Below, one piece after another: positions 36,088 to 49,005 of a DNA stretch of 64,000 bases. The stretch is from Ustulina deusta (taxonomy: Eukaryota; Ascomycota; Sordariomycetes; Xylariales; Xylariaceae). The position numbers were made by a program, and so were the translations under genes. Under the pieces are notes generated by a model. It saw nothing but the letters and a program-made list of their open reading frames with translations. It was not told where the DNA came from and made no database searches. How positions within the stretch are numbered: the stretch's first letter is position 1; each line of letters begins with the position of its first letter. Location of the stretch: positions 124,001-188,000 of the forward strand of contig JAJNNX010000067.1 of the NCBI GenBank assembly GCA_023159155.1, given 5' to 3'.

Positions 36088-37316
36088 TTATGTAGTCGCC
36101 AGAAATGGGTGTCGTAGAGCTTCTTCCGCCGTTGGCCGTTTACTAGGGTCGATAATAAGTAGCGACTCTATGAAGTCAATGATCGAGGGCAAGACTGGTG
36201 GATTTTCTATGCGCTCAAGTTCTTCCCGTAAAGTTTGAACCTTGAACAGTTTCCCAATTGGGGGACCAGCGTCCATGTCTTTAATCTGTTCAGCAACATC
36301 CCACTCCTCCTCTATTTCTGGAGAACCATGATATTCTCCCAACGGACCAACTAGCAGGTGAATCTTGGCTATACACCATGCCTCAGTGAGGCCCTCGATA
36401 ATCTTGTCAGATGCTCCGAATATCGTTGCTTGTCGCAGCCAGTGTGCTAACTGATTGCGCGGAGCTTAGCCATGGGATTGTAAAACTATAAGTTGGGAAC
36501 TTACTGTAACGCCCACAGACCATATATCTGATGAGTGGAATACGCCAAGTCCTTTCCACACTTCGGGCGCTCGGCAAGGGAGACATTGAAGTCGCATTTC
36601 CTTAGGGCCCTCTGGAATCACTGCGGGCAGTGTAAATGTTTGACTCATAAGCATCTAGAGAAGAACGTACACATTCCAAGATCAGCCACCTTTACCTTGG
36701 GCGTGTCTACTTCTATTGCCGAGATCAGAATATTGTTGGGGTTGATATCTGAGGTCGTCATTATGTTAATCAGATGCAAAAAGGCAAAGGAAGATAGTCG
36801 TACCTGTATGTGCCTTGCCCAACTTTCGGAAGATATCAAGTGCTTCTAAGATTGACTCGGCTACGAGTTGAGGAAACGGGCTGCTGCCGTCGCGAAATGG
36901 GTGAGAAGGGAAATGCCATAAGTCTATGTCCATCCATTCAAAGATAAGGTAATGCTGATGATCGATACTTTCGGGTGGTTCGTCGGCTTGAAAGGGGCGG
37001 TCAAAAAACGGACCAATGGCCTCGTGTAATCGCCGAATGTACGGGGAACGGCTGATCTCTGGTATCTGATAGTTCGTGAATTCTCTGTGCAAAACGGCCC
37101 GCTCGAGTTCGGTGGACGAAGTCTTCACCACTGCCCTGGAGGTATGTTAACGTGTGACTACCTAACCACATCGGCGGGAGAATCTGGCTACCACTTCGAG
37201 TCAAGGTCGGAGCTGTCGAGAACTTGAGCCTTGAATACAGTGCCGGCTTTCAGGGCTTGGTGCAATTTGTAGGTTGCTCGTGCACCCTTGATAATGGATC
37301 CCGGTCCGAGAGCCAT
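36088..37316 (-). CDS. Small protein-kinase-like protein
   Basis: Exons 37316-37192, 37135-36804, 36748-36671, 36620-36505 and 36450-36088 sum to 1014 nt (337 aa). It keeps the VAIK-type lysine (AVVK, Lys46), an HRD-like loop (HTDINPNN, Asp153) and a DFG-like metal site reading DLG (Asp175). It also has CRAPEVWKG (APE motif), SSDIWSVGV and RPTAEEALRHPF. The glycine loop is weak. Similar short fungus-specific kinases with DIxPNN loops are common, often near HET or NLR genes; whether they phosphorylate proteins is unproven. An upstream in-frame ATG at 37481 would add a signal-peptide-like leader, but the family-like start MALGPGSIIKG favours 37316. Confidence 0.85.
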
Positions 37317-40306
37317 GGTGAAGTGCGATGACAGGCACAACTGCGGCGGTTGGTTAGGTAGGTATGGAGGGAAGTCAGATGGTTTGTTGCAGTAAGAAAA
37401 AGCTGCTTGGGATGTCAAAAGTGTGACGCATGATAATAGGTAGGACAATACTGCAGGCGATCGCCCTGCCATCAATGGCAATCAATGTACACATGTATCT
37501 CTAGTCTGCTAGGTGCTCGAGCCACTTTTCGTCCAACAAGTAAACTGCCTCAGTACGTACACTTAGTACTTGTACTACCGTGCGGACTCCACTTCCGTCG
37601 CACCTGCCGAGCCGAAGCATTCCTCCCTTCCCTGAACTTGATAGCCGGGCTGCTTGTGTGGCTGTCAGGTGTAGCGCACGTAGGGTCTCTGTTGATGGTA
37701 GTTTGGGTGGAGGTGATGACGGTTGGTGACACTGGTCGGGTTGGGAGAGAGGCATATCAACTAATATATCCCCCAAATTGGTAATCCGTTAACCAAGTCG
37801 GCTTTTGAATCCTTTTCGACATGCCATACTCGGAGGGTCGGAATGGAGAGATTAATAATTTCTATGTCCCCTTTGGTCTTTTTAACAGCCGCTGTACGAT
37901 TTTCTTCCCGATTCCATCTCGTGATGTGTGCCTCCATCTCACCGAGATGCAACTTTCATAAATGGCCGAGTAGATCAGCTCAAGCCCACAAACCTTCCCT
38001 ATCTCATGTTTTTTTCTTCTCCTTTTTTGTCTTCTTTTCTTTCATGCGTATTTTTGCGTGATCCTGTTCTATTTCTATCAACTTTAGGCCTGTACGGTTT
38101 ACTTAAAAAAGCAAATTGTTAGACCAAGCTTGAGAGAGATCAAAATCCCCGAGAAGGTAAAAGAGCATGCTATGAAGGGAGGAGTAGCGAGGTGAGAATG
38201 TAGTTCTCGTACTGACATATAGATAAAGACGCATTTTAAAAAGCACTCAAAATAAACTAGCCAAGTGAAATAAAATGGAATCTGCGTTATCACTCTAGTT
38301 TATCGCAAAAGAGTCTTAAAACCCCCCAATTTTCATCGAGCAATATATTATATTCAATGCTATTCGCATCCTGTAGGCTGATTTTAAAAATAGATATTCT
38401 TATTTTTCAACTTCGGTCTCTATTTATTTCCTGATGTATGGCTCCTTCTCTGAATCTTAATTTCCTAACGATGTGAGTGAGGCCTGAACATGATGGTGAG
38501 GCTTTATTCGGAGTTTCCAGTCGAAATTTCATCCAGGGTGCGATATGATCTATGAGGGGCAAGGGTTTTGAATTTGCGTCAAGAAGGCTTGTTGCGGCCG
38601 CCACGACCAGCTAGTCCCCTACACGATCAGCAAAGGTGTTATTCTTTCGAAAGCGGATATCCCTTGTAGACCAAAGCAAGACATCAAGGTCGGATCTTTA
38701 TACATTTTTTCGAACAGCTTCCAGACCGCATTTTTTAATAATATCACAATCAAAATACCTAAGTCCGTTCTTACTAATAATAGGCTAAAGTACAGATAAG
38801 ACGTATTCTAATAAGTTAGAAGACGGGTAGTTAGGTTGGGGCGAAAGGAAATGGCCAGATAAGAGTCGGCTCCATATAGCTTCCTGCTTGGTTGCGAAGT
38901 CATACTATTGAATGGAATAATTTGTCGAGGGAGTAGACGGTCAGTCGGATCAGTAGTTCCACCTTGTGTAGTCGAGGATGGGTCGGTCACAATCTAAATG
39001 GCAAGCCTCGAGGTACAGCTGAAATATCTATAGTTTTGACCACCTAACACGCGTTCCAGTCGCCGCACGTTCATATTCTGCTGCTTCTTGTTGGCTTCAT
39101 TCTTCTTCATATCTGTATTGCTCGCTTGGCACGCAACTTTCAGCTTATCCTTTATTGCCATCTTCCTTCTTAAAGCACTTGCTATAATCTTGAAATCCCG
39201 TCTACAGTAAATCTGAGCTATGTTTCAAATTTTCCTCGATAAAACCAAAATATTAAAGATAATAAACAGGGTCACTAAATACTAAGAGATGATATCTTTT
39301 TAGGATTTATCACCCAAATGTTTGGCAGGATGCAGAAGATCAACAAGAAATAGAATATGCTTTTTTTAAAAACATATTCTAGTTTTATTAACCACCCATA
39401 GGTTTAAAATCGTATTGATAAATCAATAGGAGCACAAAAAGCAGTAGGGATGTTATAGCATTAAAGTGCAACAATGAACAAGCTGAACGCTACCGTAATT
39501 ACTATATTCGCTCATTACCTTTTATAGATAAGGCTTATAGTATTATCCTAGAACCAACAGTCGCTCAATTACCAAGACTATATCGTGTTCTCTTAAATGG
39601 GCTTAGAAGTAGTTAAACCAGTTACCAACCGTTAATTAATAACTAAAGGAGGAGCATACTTCTTCAGGTAAAAAGAAGAAGGAGGAAGGGGGGGGGGGGA
39701 GGGGGGTCTCTGGCACTTATGCATCGTAATGAAAGGTGATACCTTCCTATCAACGGCGATCTACACTCAGTGCTAGACTTGAGGCTTCCAGGCCAAACTA
39801 GACTGCAGGGCACTATGCTACCTTATATAAGGCGAGTTGACAATGCCCGCTCTCAACTGCCGAACACGTCAAAGGGAACTCGGCTGCCGTTTATCAGAGT
39901 AGTATCATCTAATATTCAAATCAAATTCATGACAATGCCTAGTAACTGGTTCAGAAACTGCTAGAATAAAGAAAAAATACTGATATATTTATTATGATAT
40001 ATTATGTACTCAGAACTTCTGACGGTGTGACCGCCGAAGGGCGCTGTAACTTGGTGGGCTTCTGCTAGAGTTAATAATATCGCTATTATCTTCCTCCAGT
40101 AGGAAGACAAAGATGAAAATTGAGGTAAATGAATGAATAACTAGGCGATTATGCGCATAAGAAATGCGAAGGGTAGAAGATAGCACCCCGCCAAAAGAAT
40201 TGGAGGCGAACCCCGCCAAACAGCGTTAAATAGTATTGATGATTATGGTTTGAACATTAAGTTGGATCTGTGATTCATTAACCCCTCAACCTCATTAATA
40301 TTTAAA
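37317..40306. other. Gene-poor region, 3 kb
   Basis: No recognisable coding sequence. A G-rich tract (G run interrupted once) lies near 39688-39706. The rest is AT-leaning sequence with only short ORFs. Confidence 0.45.
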
Positions 40307-41989
40307 ATGATTCGCAAGGATTTTATCCAGGGAATACGATCACATAGCCCTCGCCGCCGGTCGGATAATATTAAGAAATTCTATCTCCTTCTCGTCGCCC
40401 TTGGCATCTTGTTCATCTGGCTTCTACGCGCAACAAATGGTGTTGATAAGCCAAGTCTGACCTGGAACAAAGTCCGAAAGTGTGCGACTGATAATTTCCA
40501 TGCCGATCTGTCATTTTTGGACTCGGCGAAACCTATTCATGTAGATGAATTTCTCGAGCGGCGTGAGCGACTTGCTCAAGCCTTAGTTGCTTCTAACGCG
40601 GATGCATTCGTCCTAGAACCTGGGTACACTTTCCAGTATGTGAGCCGGTTGAGTCTATTCATTTTCATCACTCATAATACTTGAATTTAGGTATTATGGG
40701 AACATATCGCAGATGGACTGGGAACCATGGGAGCCCGAAGAGCGACCGTTCTTAATGCTCGTACTACCAACATTCTCACAATCGGGAGACATCTCGGCGA
40801 AGATGGCATTTTTAGCACCGCACTTTGAAGAGGGACGTGTGCGAATGCTTGGAATCCCGTCACGGGAAGATGAACTTGACATCGTGGTGTGGGAAGAGCA
40901 TTGGGACCCATATGCTACTTTACTCGAATCGCACATTTTTGCCGGCTTCAATGACACTACAAAGCGACGGGCGCCGAAACTCGTGGTAGACGAGGAGATT
41001 CGTGATTTCATTTCCCGTGGTCTGTCGAACGCAGGCTTTGAAACCGTAGGTTTGACCCCCGAGGTTGAGCTAGTCCGCCAGATCAAGAGTTCGGCAGAAG
41101 TAGAGATACTCCGCGCCGTCAACACGGGCACCGTCGCAGCTGTGCGGGCAACGCGACCGTGTCTAGTTCCTGGTCTAACGGAGAACGAGGTTCGGGATAT
41201 ACTCAATGAAGTTTTGCTATCCATTGGCTTTGATCTCTTTTTTAATATAGTGTTATTCGAAGAGGACGGCGCGCTGCCGCACGGTGGCTTTATCGTGGGT
41301 GCAAAAAAGGCAACGGAGGACACGATGATCGTGATTGACGTTGGGTGCGTAATGAGACGAGTATTCGGCGCTTCGATCCAAATACTGACTTTCTACAGAG
41401 CCCATTATCTCGGATACTCTTCGGATATCTGCCGCAGCTTCTTTATCGATGCCGTGCGGCCAAATACCGCAAACCCATACTCTGGCTGGCTTTGGTTCTT
41501 AGGATTGCTTTCGCCTGGGTATATCCGAGACATCTCAAATCCAGGACTACGTGAAGAGAAGCTGAAAGTTTGGGATATCGTTCTCATGGCTCAATCGGCT
41601 GCGGAGGTTGCCTTGAAACCCGATAATACTGCTGCTAGCGTCGATCTAGCTGCTCGATCAGTCATCAAAGAGGCTGGGTACGGCGAACGCTTCACGCACC
41701 GATTGGGCCATGGGATCGGCATTAAAGGTATGCTATCTTACATTCATTCAATCATCCGTGTCTCATTGTATATCCACTAACCGAAACACCCACAGCACAT
41801 GAATCACCCTACCTCAATCAATGGAACAGAGAAACACGACTGCGACCGGGAATGATATTCACTAATGAGCCTGGAATATATCTAGAAGGCAAGTTTGGGG
41901 TTCGCCATGAAGATGTCTACTTAGTGAGGCAAAATGGAGAGGCCGAATTGCTCAGCGGTCAAAGGGCAACCAGCCCGTACGACCCCTGA
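40307..41989 (+). CDS. Membrane-anchored M24B metallopeptidase (Xaa-Pro dipeptidase/aminopeptidase type)
   Basis: Exons 40307-40635, 40691-41344, 41399-41727 and 41796-41989 sum to 1506 nt (501 aa). A single N-terminal helix (FYLLLVALGILFIWLL, about residues 26-41) after a basic cytosolic stretch predicts a type II anchor. The pita-bread metal site is complete: Asp in VIDVG and Asp in GYSSDI (joined by splicing), His in LGHGIG, Glu in TNEPGIY and Glu in VRHEDVY. These bind two divalent ions and hydrolyse Xaa-Pro bonds. A 30-residue insertion (about FFIDAV to NPGLREEK) is longer than in typical relatives and contains no splice signals. The secreted S28 proline-type peptidase follows in the same direction 0.8 kb downstream. 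Confidence 0.9.
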
Positions 41990-42827
41990 GACAACAGTGC
42001 CCTTCTACGTAACTAGCTACTGCGGTGATGCCATTCTCACCGTATCGATTCGTGTGGCGGATGGATGTATCACAAGAGATCACAGCGGGCCGAGATCACT
42101 TGGGACTAGACACCAATGGCCTGCCATCAAGTGGCGAGCTTTGCTACTGTAAGTTACTCAGACAAGGAAGCTCGCGCCTTGGTACTTTACCAATCTCAAA
42201 TATCTCCTTCCAATTAATTACGCGACGCCTCAATTGAGCAGCCCATTGCACGATGTGAGCAGAAATGTGAGTATACTCGGGGAAATCTCCACACTCTAGA
42301 GGAGATCGATGCCTATGCCAAGTCTGGAGATCACTTCCAAGCGACGCGCCGCTCAATCCGAGCTCCCGACAACGGTAAATAGTGCTACCGTAGGTACTTG
42401 GCTGCTTTCGCCAGCAAGGGGGCCCTGCAAGCCTTTATCGAGCTCTCCCCAGCCCAGTTCCAACCAATTTGCTGTAGACCTTCCATCTTCATCCTAGCTC
42501 CACAAGCTCTTGTGGGCTTTCATCGTGATCAACGCCATCATTTCGGACGCTGGTATCATCCCCAACTAATGCAGCTTACCCTCTGCTCCAATATCAATAT
42601 CGCGTGCGTAGTGTACATAGCTGCACCTGCCCGATGCGATCGAAGCCCGCTTTGCTATCGAGCTGCCATCGTTGCCCATCTTAGTCCTAGTACTAGCCCC
42701 TCTCATATTCTTCGTGAATAACATTGCAGGTCCCGTGGGTTGACTAAGTGCCTCGCTCTTGTTCCTGTTTCTTAGCTGTCCGTTGTTTTTCAGGAGAGTA
42801 TCTATACTAACCATCAATATCGTGACA
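41990..42827. other. Intergenic between the two peptidase genes
   Basis: Promoter side of the S28 gene. Short ORFs only; no gene recognised. Confidence 0.45.
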
Positions 42828-44585
42828 ATGGTTGGATATAGCCGGGTCCTGGGCTTATTCGCCCTTGTTTCGGCAGCTCAAGCGCTACAACGGTCATCGC
42901 TGCCTATTAGCGAGCTCAAGAAACAGGTACCGTAACCTCAATTCGCTCGATGGACAGTCAACTCAGCTCACACATGACGGTGAATAGATCCGAGGCGTTC
43001 AGAAGCTGAGCGCTCGAGACGACGACCTTGCGGCACTCTATCCCGAGTATAACCTTTCGACGCCGATCGATCACTTCCACAACGACTCCCTCTACGAGCC
43101 ACACTCCGATGGCAAGTTTAATCTGCGTTACTGGTTCGATGCTCAGTACTATAAACCTGGTGGACCTGTAATCGTCCTGGCTGGTGGTGAGACCGACGGG
43201 TCTGACCGACTCCCATTCTTGCAGAAGGGAATTGTGTACCAGCTTGCGAAGGCGACGAACGGCGTAGGCGTCATCTTGGAGCACCGGTACTACGGTTCGA
43301 GTATTCCGACAACAGACTTCAGCACGGAGAACCTCCGCTTCTTGACTACCGACCAAGCCCTTGCCGATACCGCCTACTTCGCCAATCATGTCAAATTCGC
43401 CGGCCTGGAACACGTCGATTTCAGTCCTAAGAAGACGGCATGGATCGCCTACGGCGGGTCCTATGCCGGCGCATTTGTCGCGCTCCTGCGCAAATTGTAC
43501 CCTAATGAGTATTGGGGTGCGATATCATCCTCGGGTGTGCCGGAGGCTATCTGGGACTACTACAAGTATTTCGAGGCCGCTGCTGTTTACGGGCCCCCTG
43601 CTTGCGTCGAGAACACCCAGAAGGTTACCGATATCATCGACAAGATCCTAATTGGCAAGAAGGGCACCAAGTATGTCGGTCAGCTCAAGAGTGTATTCGG
43701 ACTCCCTAACGTCACCCATGATGGTGACTTCGCAAGCGTCATCAATGGTGGTATCTACGGTCTCCAGAGCCTGAATTGGGATCCCACACAAAGCTCCAAT
43801 CAGTTTTTCGACTACTGCGACATTGTCTCGTCCGATGAGCTGAAGTACCCTAAAACGGAGTCGCTGAGGGGTTCGGTCAACGAGCTTATTACGGTCGCTG
43901 GTTATGGCGCCGAAGTTGACACATTGTCAAACCATGTGCTTAACTACGTCGGCTACTACGCGCCTACAGCTGCGGGGTGTGAAAGTGAAGACCAGGATGA
44001 ATGCTTCAGCACGTATGACACGGAGTTCTACAGCCAAGACAGCATCTCTCAGTCGTGGCGTCTATGGCCATATCAATACTGCACACAGTAAGCGACCCAT
44101 GCCTCCATTGAAATGTGGCTGCTAACATGATATGTAGATGGGGTTATCTCCAGACTGGTAGCGGAGTTCCTGCTGACCAATTGCCCCTGATTTCACGCAC
44201 TATCGACATAGACTACTCCTCGGTTATCTGCCGTGATGCCTTCAACTTGACCGAGACAGCAAATGTTGATGCCATCAATAAATATGGTGGTTTCGACCTC
44301 AGCTACCCTCGCCTTGCCTGGGTCGATGGCGAATGGGACCCATGGCGCGCAGCTGGTGTGCATGCGATTGGCCTCCCCGCTCGCGAGTCCACCACCTCGG
44401 AGCCCTATATTCTGATCGCCAAGGCCGTCCATCACTGGGACGAGAACGGCCTATTCCCGAACGAGACGACGCCCGAGCTTCCTCCAGCTCCAGTTGTCGA
44501 TGCCCAAAAGCAGGAAGCCATCTTTGTTAAGGCATGGGTGAAGGAGTTTCAGAAGAAGCAGAGCCACTGTAAAAAAGAGTACTAA
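42828..44585 (+). CDS. Secreted serine peptidase, S28 family (prolyl carboxypeptidase-like)
   Basis: Exons 42828-42926, 42988-44087 and 44138-44585 sum to 1647 nt (548 aa). The signal peptide is followed by the mature alpha/beta-hydrolase. The nucleophile elbow is YGGSYAG with Ser191; EHRYYGSS and GGPVIVLAGGE upstream are S28 landmarks. The C-terminal part has WVDGEWDPW with a candidate catalytic Asp and HHWDENG with the candidate His. Several N-x-S/T sites fit secretion. S28 enzymes cleave after proline, extracellularly or in the vacuole, usually at acidic pH. The last 30 residues are charged and Lys-rich. Ends about 300 bp from the end of the facing dehydrogenase gene. Confidence 0.93.
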
Positions 44586-44888
44586 ATCAGCCTAAGTTGT
44601 AGCGAGTTACTGATAACATTTGTAGATACCGTAAATGAGCCAGACGAGCTCTAATATGGACCATATATTGGGTTCGTTTAATACTTAGAAGGATAATCGA
44701 TATAGTCCCTGACGATATTCACTTACGTCAAATTTGTAGGCTCTTCTCGTAATGTCACTGTGATATCTTCTATGTTTCGCCCTTTCCTGGTTAAACTCGG
44801 GGCTGAGCTCTCATTTATTTGAGTCCCCCCCATGGATACAATAATTCTTCGCAACACCTCTTGTGCCACGTTATATTACACTCCTGAT

Positions 44889-46897
44889 TTAGAGTTTGGA
44901 CACTTCCGCCATGTGTTCACCTCCGAAAACAATGGCTTGATTCAACTCCAAGCTAGCCTGGGCTCTGTCTGAAGTTTGAGTTTGACTTGTCGATATCCTC
45001 CTACTAGCGAAATAACGTTGACACATCTCTCGTACCACCGGGCCATTACTAGTCTGCGCATCCAGTAAGAAGAGAACAGCCATCAGGATCTCGGCAAGTT
45101 TCCAGAGAATTCCCCTAGCATTCTGCAGTAGGTCCTCTTGCGAGCTCGCCTCTACTTGTGCTTTTAATGACTCCCAAAGCTTTGCGATAGGTTCACTCGT
45201 TAAGTCTCTTTCTCCGCTTGTTATGATCAAGTTGAGGGTTTTGATACTATCGGATCCTCCTTTAGGGTGCTTCAGGGCTCGAATGAGGTCGGTGGCTAGA
45301 ACATCTGTTGTGCCCTCCCAGATGTTGAGCACGCATGCGTCTCTAAATAGCCTCGCAATGTTCATGTATTCGGACTCGGTATTCTCCAAGTATCCCACGC
45401 CGCCGAGGGATTCCATACATGCGTATATGAGTGGGATAGCCTGCTTAGTAACGTATGCTTTCAGCAACGGGGTGACCACCCGTAAAAGCGATGTGACGTC
45501 TTCGGAAGGGGGAGTGATAGCTGCGATGGAGGGCGGAGGCGACCGAGTGGATGTCGGGTGTTCCTCCATACCTAACAAATAGCTACTATAGAATGTGAGA
45601 AGCATCATGGCATGGTGTTCCACAGTCATGTCAGCGAGTGTGCGCATATGCAGTGCACTATCGACAAGCCTCACCCGCTTCCCACGACCAGCACCCACTT
45701 CACGTATCTCAGCAAACGCTCGCGCAACTGCTAAGCCGCGGCTGAGGTATCCAAGCGCACTGATCGCTGATCGAATTCGTGTGATCGTCAAGATTTTCGA
45801 TATTTCCTTGATTCCGTGTCCCTCTTCCCCAATAAGCCACCCCCTCATACCTCGGAGCTGGAGCTCGGCGGTCGGGAGCGACTTAGTGCCCATCTTATTC
45901 TTTAACCTTGAGATCGTAACACCGTTAAGCTCTGTGCCGCCCACAACGCCTGTGGCGGAGACTGCAAGGGACGGATTGTACCGCCTCATTGGAGCATAGA
46001 AGGCCGATAGGCCCTTTGGAGTTTGGGCTAAGAGTATCGTCATATTGCTGTCTGTTGCGCTCGAAAACCACTTGAATCCGTCTATACTCCATGGGCCGAG
46101 AGGTATGTTCTCTTTAGGATCGCAAAGAGGAGCGTCGGTTGGAAGAGGCGAGTACGTTGCAATGGTTTCAGACCGTGATACGTCACTCCCACCTATGCGT
46201 TCTGTCATCCATTGTCCGCTAGTCCAAGCTCTAGCTGGATCTCGAGACACGAGGTGGTCGTAAGCGTTTCGAAAAACCTTCCGTTCCGCCGCGCTGAGCT
46301 TAGGATTTTCCAGGTGATGCTGTAGAACCCGAGCAGCACCATCGGCCATCGCACCCGGACATCCCACATTTGCGGACGAAGATTCAAAGATGAGTTCGCG
46401 GAGATATTGTACGACCCGGGTGTATTGGTCTAATCCTGCCTCGTAGCCTTGACTGACAAAACTACATGACTTAGTGTACCGCACTCCCAGACAGTCTGTC
46501 GTGACGAGACGATATACATACCCTTTTTCGATACTAAAGCCCTGCAGTTTCCTCCAACCCTCTGTGACAACCAACTCCGTGCTCACAGGTTGGCCGAAGG
46601 CATTTCTGCCGCCGCCTGTGACATATGGTTGGTTCTTCTCGGCATCTGTCACCCACTCGAAAATATGTTGTTGTAGTACCTCATCTCCTAGGCAGCTGAT
46701 TTCTGGCGCAACGGTTTGAGCGATGTCCGCTGGTAAGAATACTATGAACCTGGTTTAGCAATTATAATAAGATAGATCTTAAAGCGGCATTGTTACTTAC
46801 ACTTGAAGACGCGTTTTATACTTGGATCATGAATAAATTGGTTCTTCAGCGTCGGTTGGAGCTGGAAGAAGCCAGTATTAGCACTTGCTGGTTCCAT
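44889..46897 (-). CDS. AidB-like acyl-CoA dehydrogenase
   Basis: Flavoprotein of the acyl-CoA dehydrogenase superfamily. Exons 46897-46801, 46741-46522 and 46461-44889 sum to 1890 nt (629 aa), slightly long for the AidB-like subgroup. Landmarks are MTERIGGSDVS (flavin/substrate loop), WSIDGFKWFSSATDSNM, NKMGTKSLPTAELQLRG, EEGHGIKEI, YACMESLGGVGYLEN and NIWEGTTDVLATDLIRALK at the flavin-binding end. The start MEPASANTGFFQLQP is the first ATG that keeps the family-like N-terminus; the long GTG-started ORF at 46652 begins inside exon 2. Substrate unknown; fungal AidB-like proteins are often annotated as broad acyl-CoA dehydrogenases. No clear peroxisomal signal at the C-terminus, which ends Ser-Lys-Leu. 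Confidence 0.9.
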
Positions 46898-47582
46898 TTT
46901 GCACGGAAAAATCTCACACATGGTTGGAAACACGAATTGTACGGGCCTAAGCCATTCTTTTATGAGCCCTTTATGGCTAAGTCCCCATCTACAAAGTCGT
47001 AGTCCCTCTTGTATCATCCTAGTAATAGTTCTTCGTCTATAGAGTGCCTCACGAGTCGAGACACACTGCCGAGGCGCCCCACGCCATCGTTCGTAACACA
47101 TGCTTGACCCCAGCTCGCTCACTTTCCGTTCTGAGACAAGCAGAGTTGCGACGACCCAATTATGGACAAATGATGGTCAAGCTACCCATTGCCGAATTTG
47201 GAAAGACTCACGTGCTGGGGCAAGTAAGCGCGGAAACAATTCCGCTTGACTTCGAATCTATCATCGTTTTTCCCACGGCATAATAGTCTTTATTACACCA
47301 CATACATGGATACGATGAACCGCGCCTTCTTCCCATGGCCTCCCTATACCCGGGGTCACATATACGGAATAATGTGACATCAACCCCTCACCATATACCT
47401 AGCTAAGGATAAAAGAACCAACAAACGTATGACCCTCGCTCTAGTGAGAGTTCAAAGCTCATCTCGTTATTCGTCACGTTAAGGCCTGCTGGTGGTTGCA
47501 TCACAACAATGTGACCAAGGTTTAGTGATGCATTAGTCACATGGGAGCTAAGAGCGGCGGATACTTGCAGTGTATAATACAC

Positions 47583-47619
<37 letters not shown>

Positions 47620-49005
47620 CCTCACCCTTTCTATACTCCATAGGGATCCCGTATCCTGGGTGACCCCAGAATATGAACCGAATAGCCGATTTTTCGGATA
47701 TTGAAAGGTGCAACTAGGTATCGCCTAGTTTAGTCTAGGAGCCAATGGAACTGCAGCCAGGTCCAGGACTCTGGACCCCTCGACCGCCACACCGACGTCT
47801 TTACACTAGACCAGCCTGACATAGTTGTTCGAGTTTCCGCGCCCAGTCGATGGGCTGTCACAGTAGTTGATTTCGATCGTGAGACTTATTATAGTCCTCA
47901 CCCAAACTCGCCTAATGCTGCCACTTCTGGAGGTTTCGCGCTTTGAAAAGAGAGAATCCGATGTTTAGTCTTCCGTGGCGAATATAACAACCGAGATATA
48001 AGTGTGGCGTGGTTAGATTGCAATTCCCTTAATTATGATTTCAGGTAGCTTGGGCTAGGCATTCGATTTCTTTATATTGTTCTCGTATGCTTGTCTTTCC
48101 GCCTGCTATGCATCATCAAAGCTGCTAATATAGCCAATTTCATAATCATACAGTCTTTGTTACCGCGATGCCATTTTTGTTCCTCAACACACTACGTCAA
48201 GGTTATCAACCAAGAACCTGCGGGGAAACCAAGAAGGTGCACCGTTAAGTATGTGCTGACAAGTCCCAAGGGCTTCGTTTCAGTGTAAGTGAGTGACGCA
48301 AGCTACGAGTGCCGAAGGGTTGAGATAACAGAAGAATAGCATGTCCTTTATCCCTTCGGACAAATTTCTTCACCTGGTACTTATCATACAAGATTTGGAC
48401 TGCGACTAAAGCAACTCGGAAAAAAGTGCCATCGGAGTTTGCCAGCTTTGACAAGTTTCTCGTTGGAGCAGCTGCGGAGAATGCCGAGTCAATATACCAC
48501 TGCGGAACTCGGTATAACTTGCATCTGCGCTGGACCTTGGCGGTCCAGTCATCCTCTATGACGCTTAGCAGCGCTTCCGCAGCCGGCATGCCAAGATATC
48601 TGGAAGATTAACTGAGGTATGCAGTTCGCTCACAGACCTCCGTTAGTCTGGATCTTGGCTAAGCTTGACATGCTCATGCAAGTTATGCATGAACTTACAG
48701 TGAAAAAGGGACACATCTTTGATTTCAATATCTGAGACAACTCAAACCACAAGGTTCACAACTGAGGCTCACTGCCCTTGAAGTTGAAAATGTTTGCAAT
48801 GTTATGGAATGTGGTAATGCAAAGTGCTTCACAAACACTGGTCATGAGCGCATAGAAAATAACACTAGTGCATGAACCAGGTTTGTATGCAATCCTACAG
48901 GTATCTCTTATGTAACGATCCTAGGTACAAACTATATACAGCGCTCTACGAGCTCTTCATATGTACAACAGGCTCTGGCCTTGATCTTTCAGTTAAAACC
49001 ATCAT
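46898..49005. other. Intergenic, 2.1 kb, with poly-C tract
   Basis: Promoter side of the dehydrogenase gene. Holds a very long C run (47584-47618). A minus-strand ORF at 48245-48589 has balanced composition but no recognisable family; not called. Confidence 0.4.
47584..47618. repeat. Homopolymer C tract (35)
   Basis: Uninterrupted run of 35 C. Exact length is uncertain because homopolymers are prone to sequencing error. Confidence 0.9.

Noticed and set aside
37317..37481. Upstream kinase start giving a signal-peptide-like leader
   Set aside because: A cytosolic kinase start at 37316 matches the family-like beginning; the leader is probably fortuitous 5' UTR translation.
48245..48589. Minus-strand 114-codon ORF
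   Set aside because: Balanced composition but no motif, no neighbouring exons and no upstream signals.
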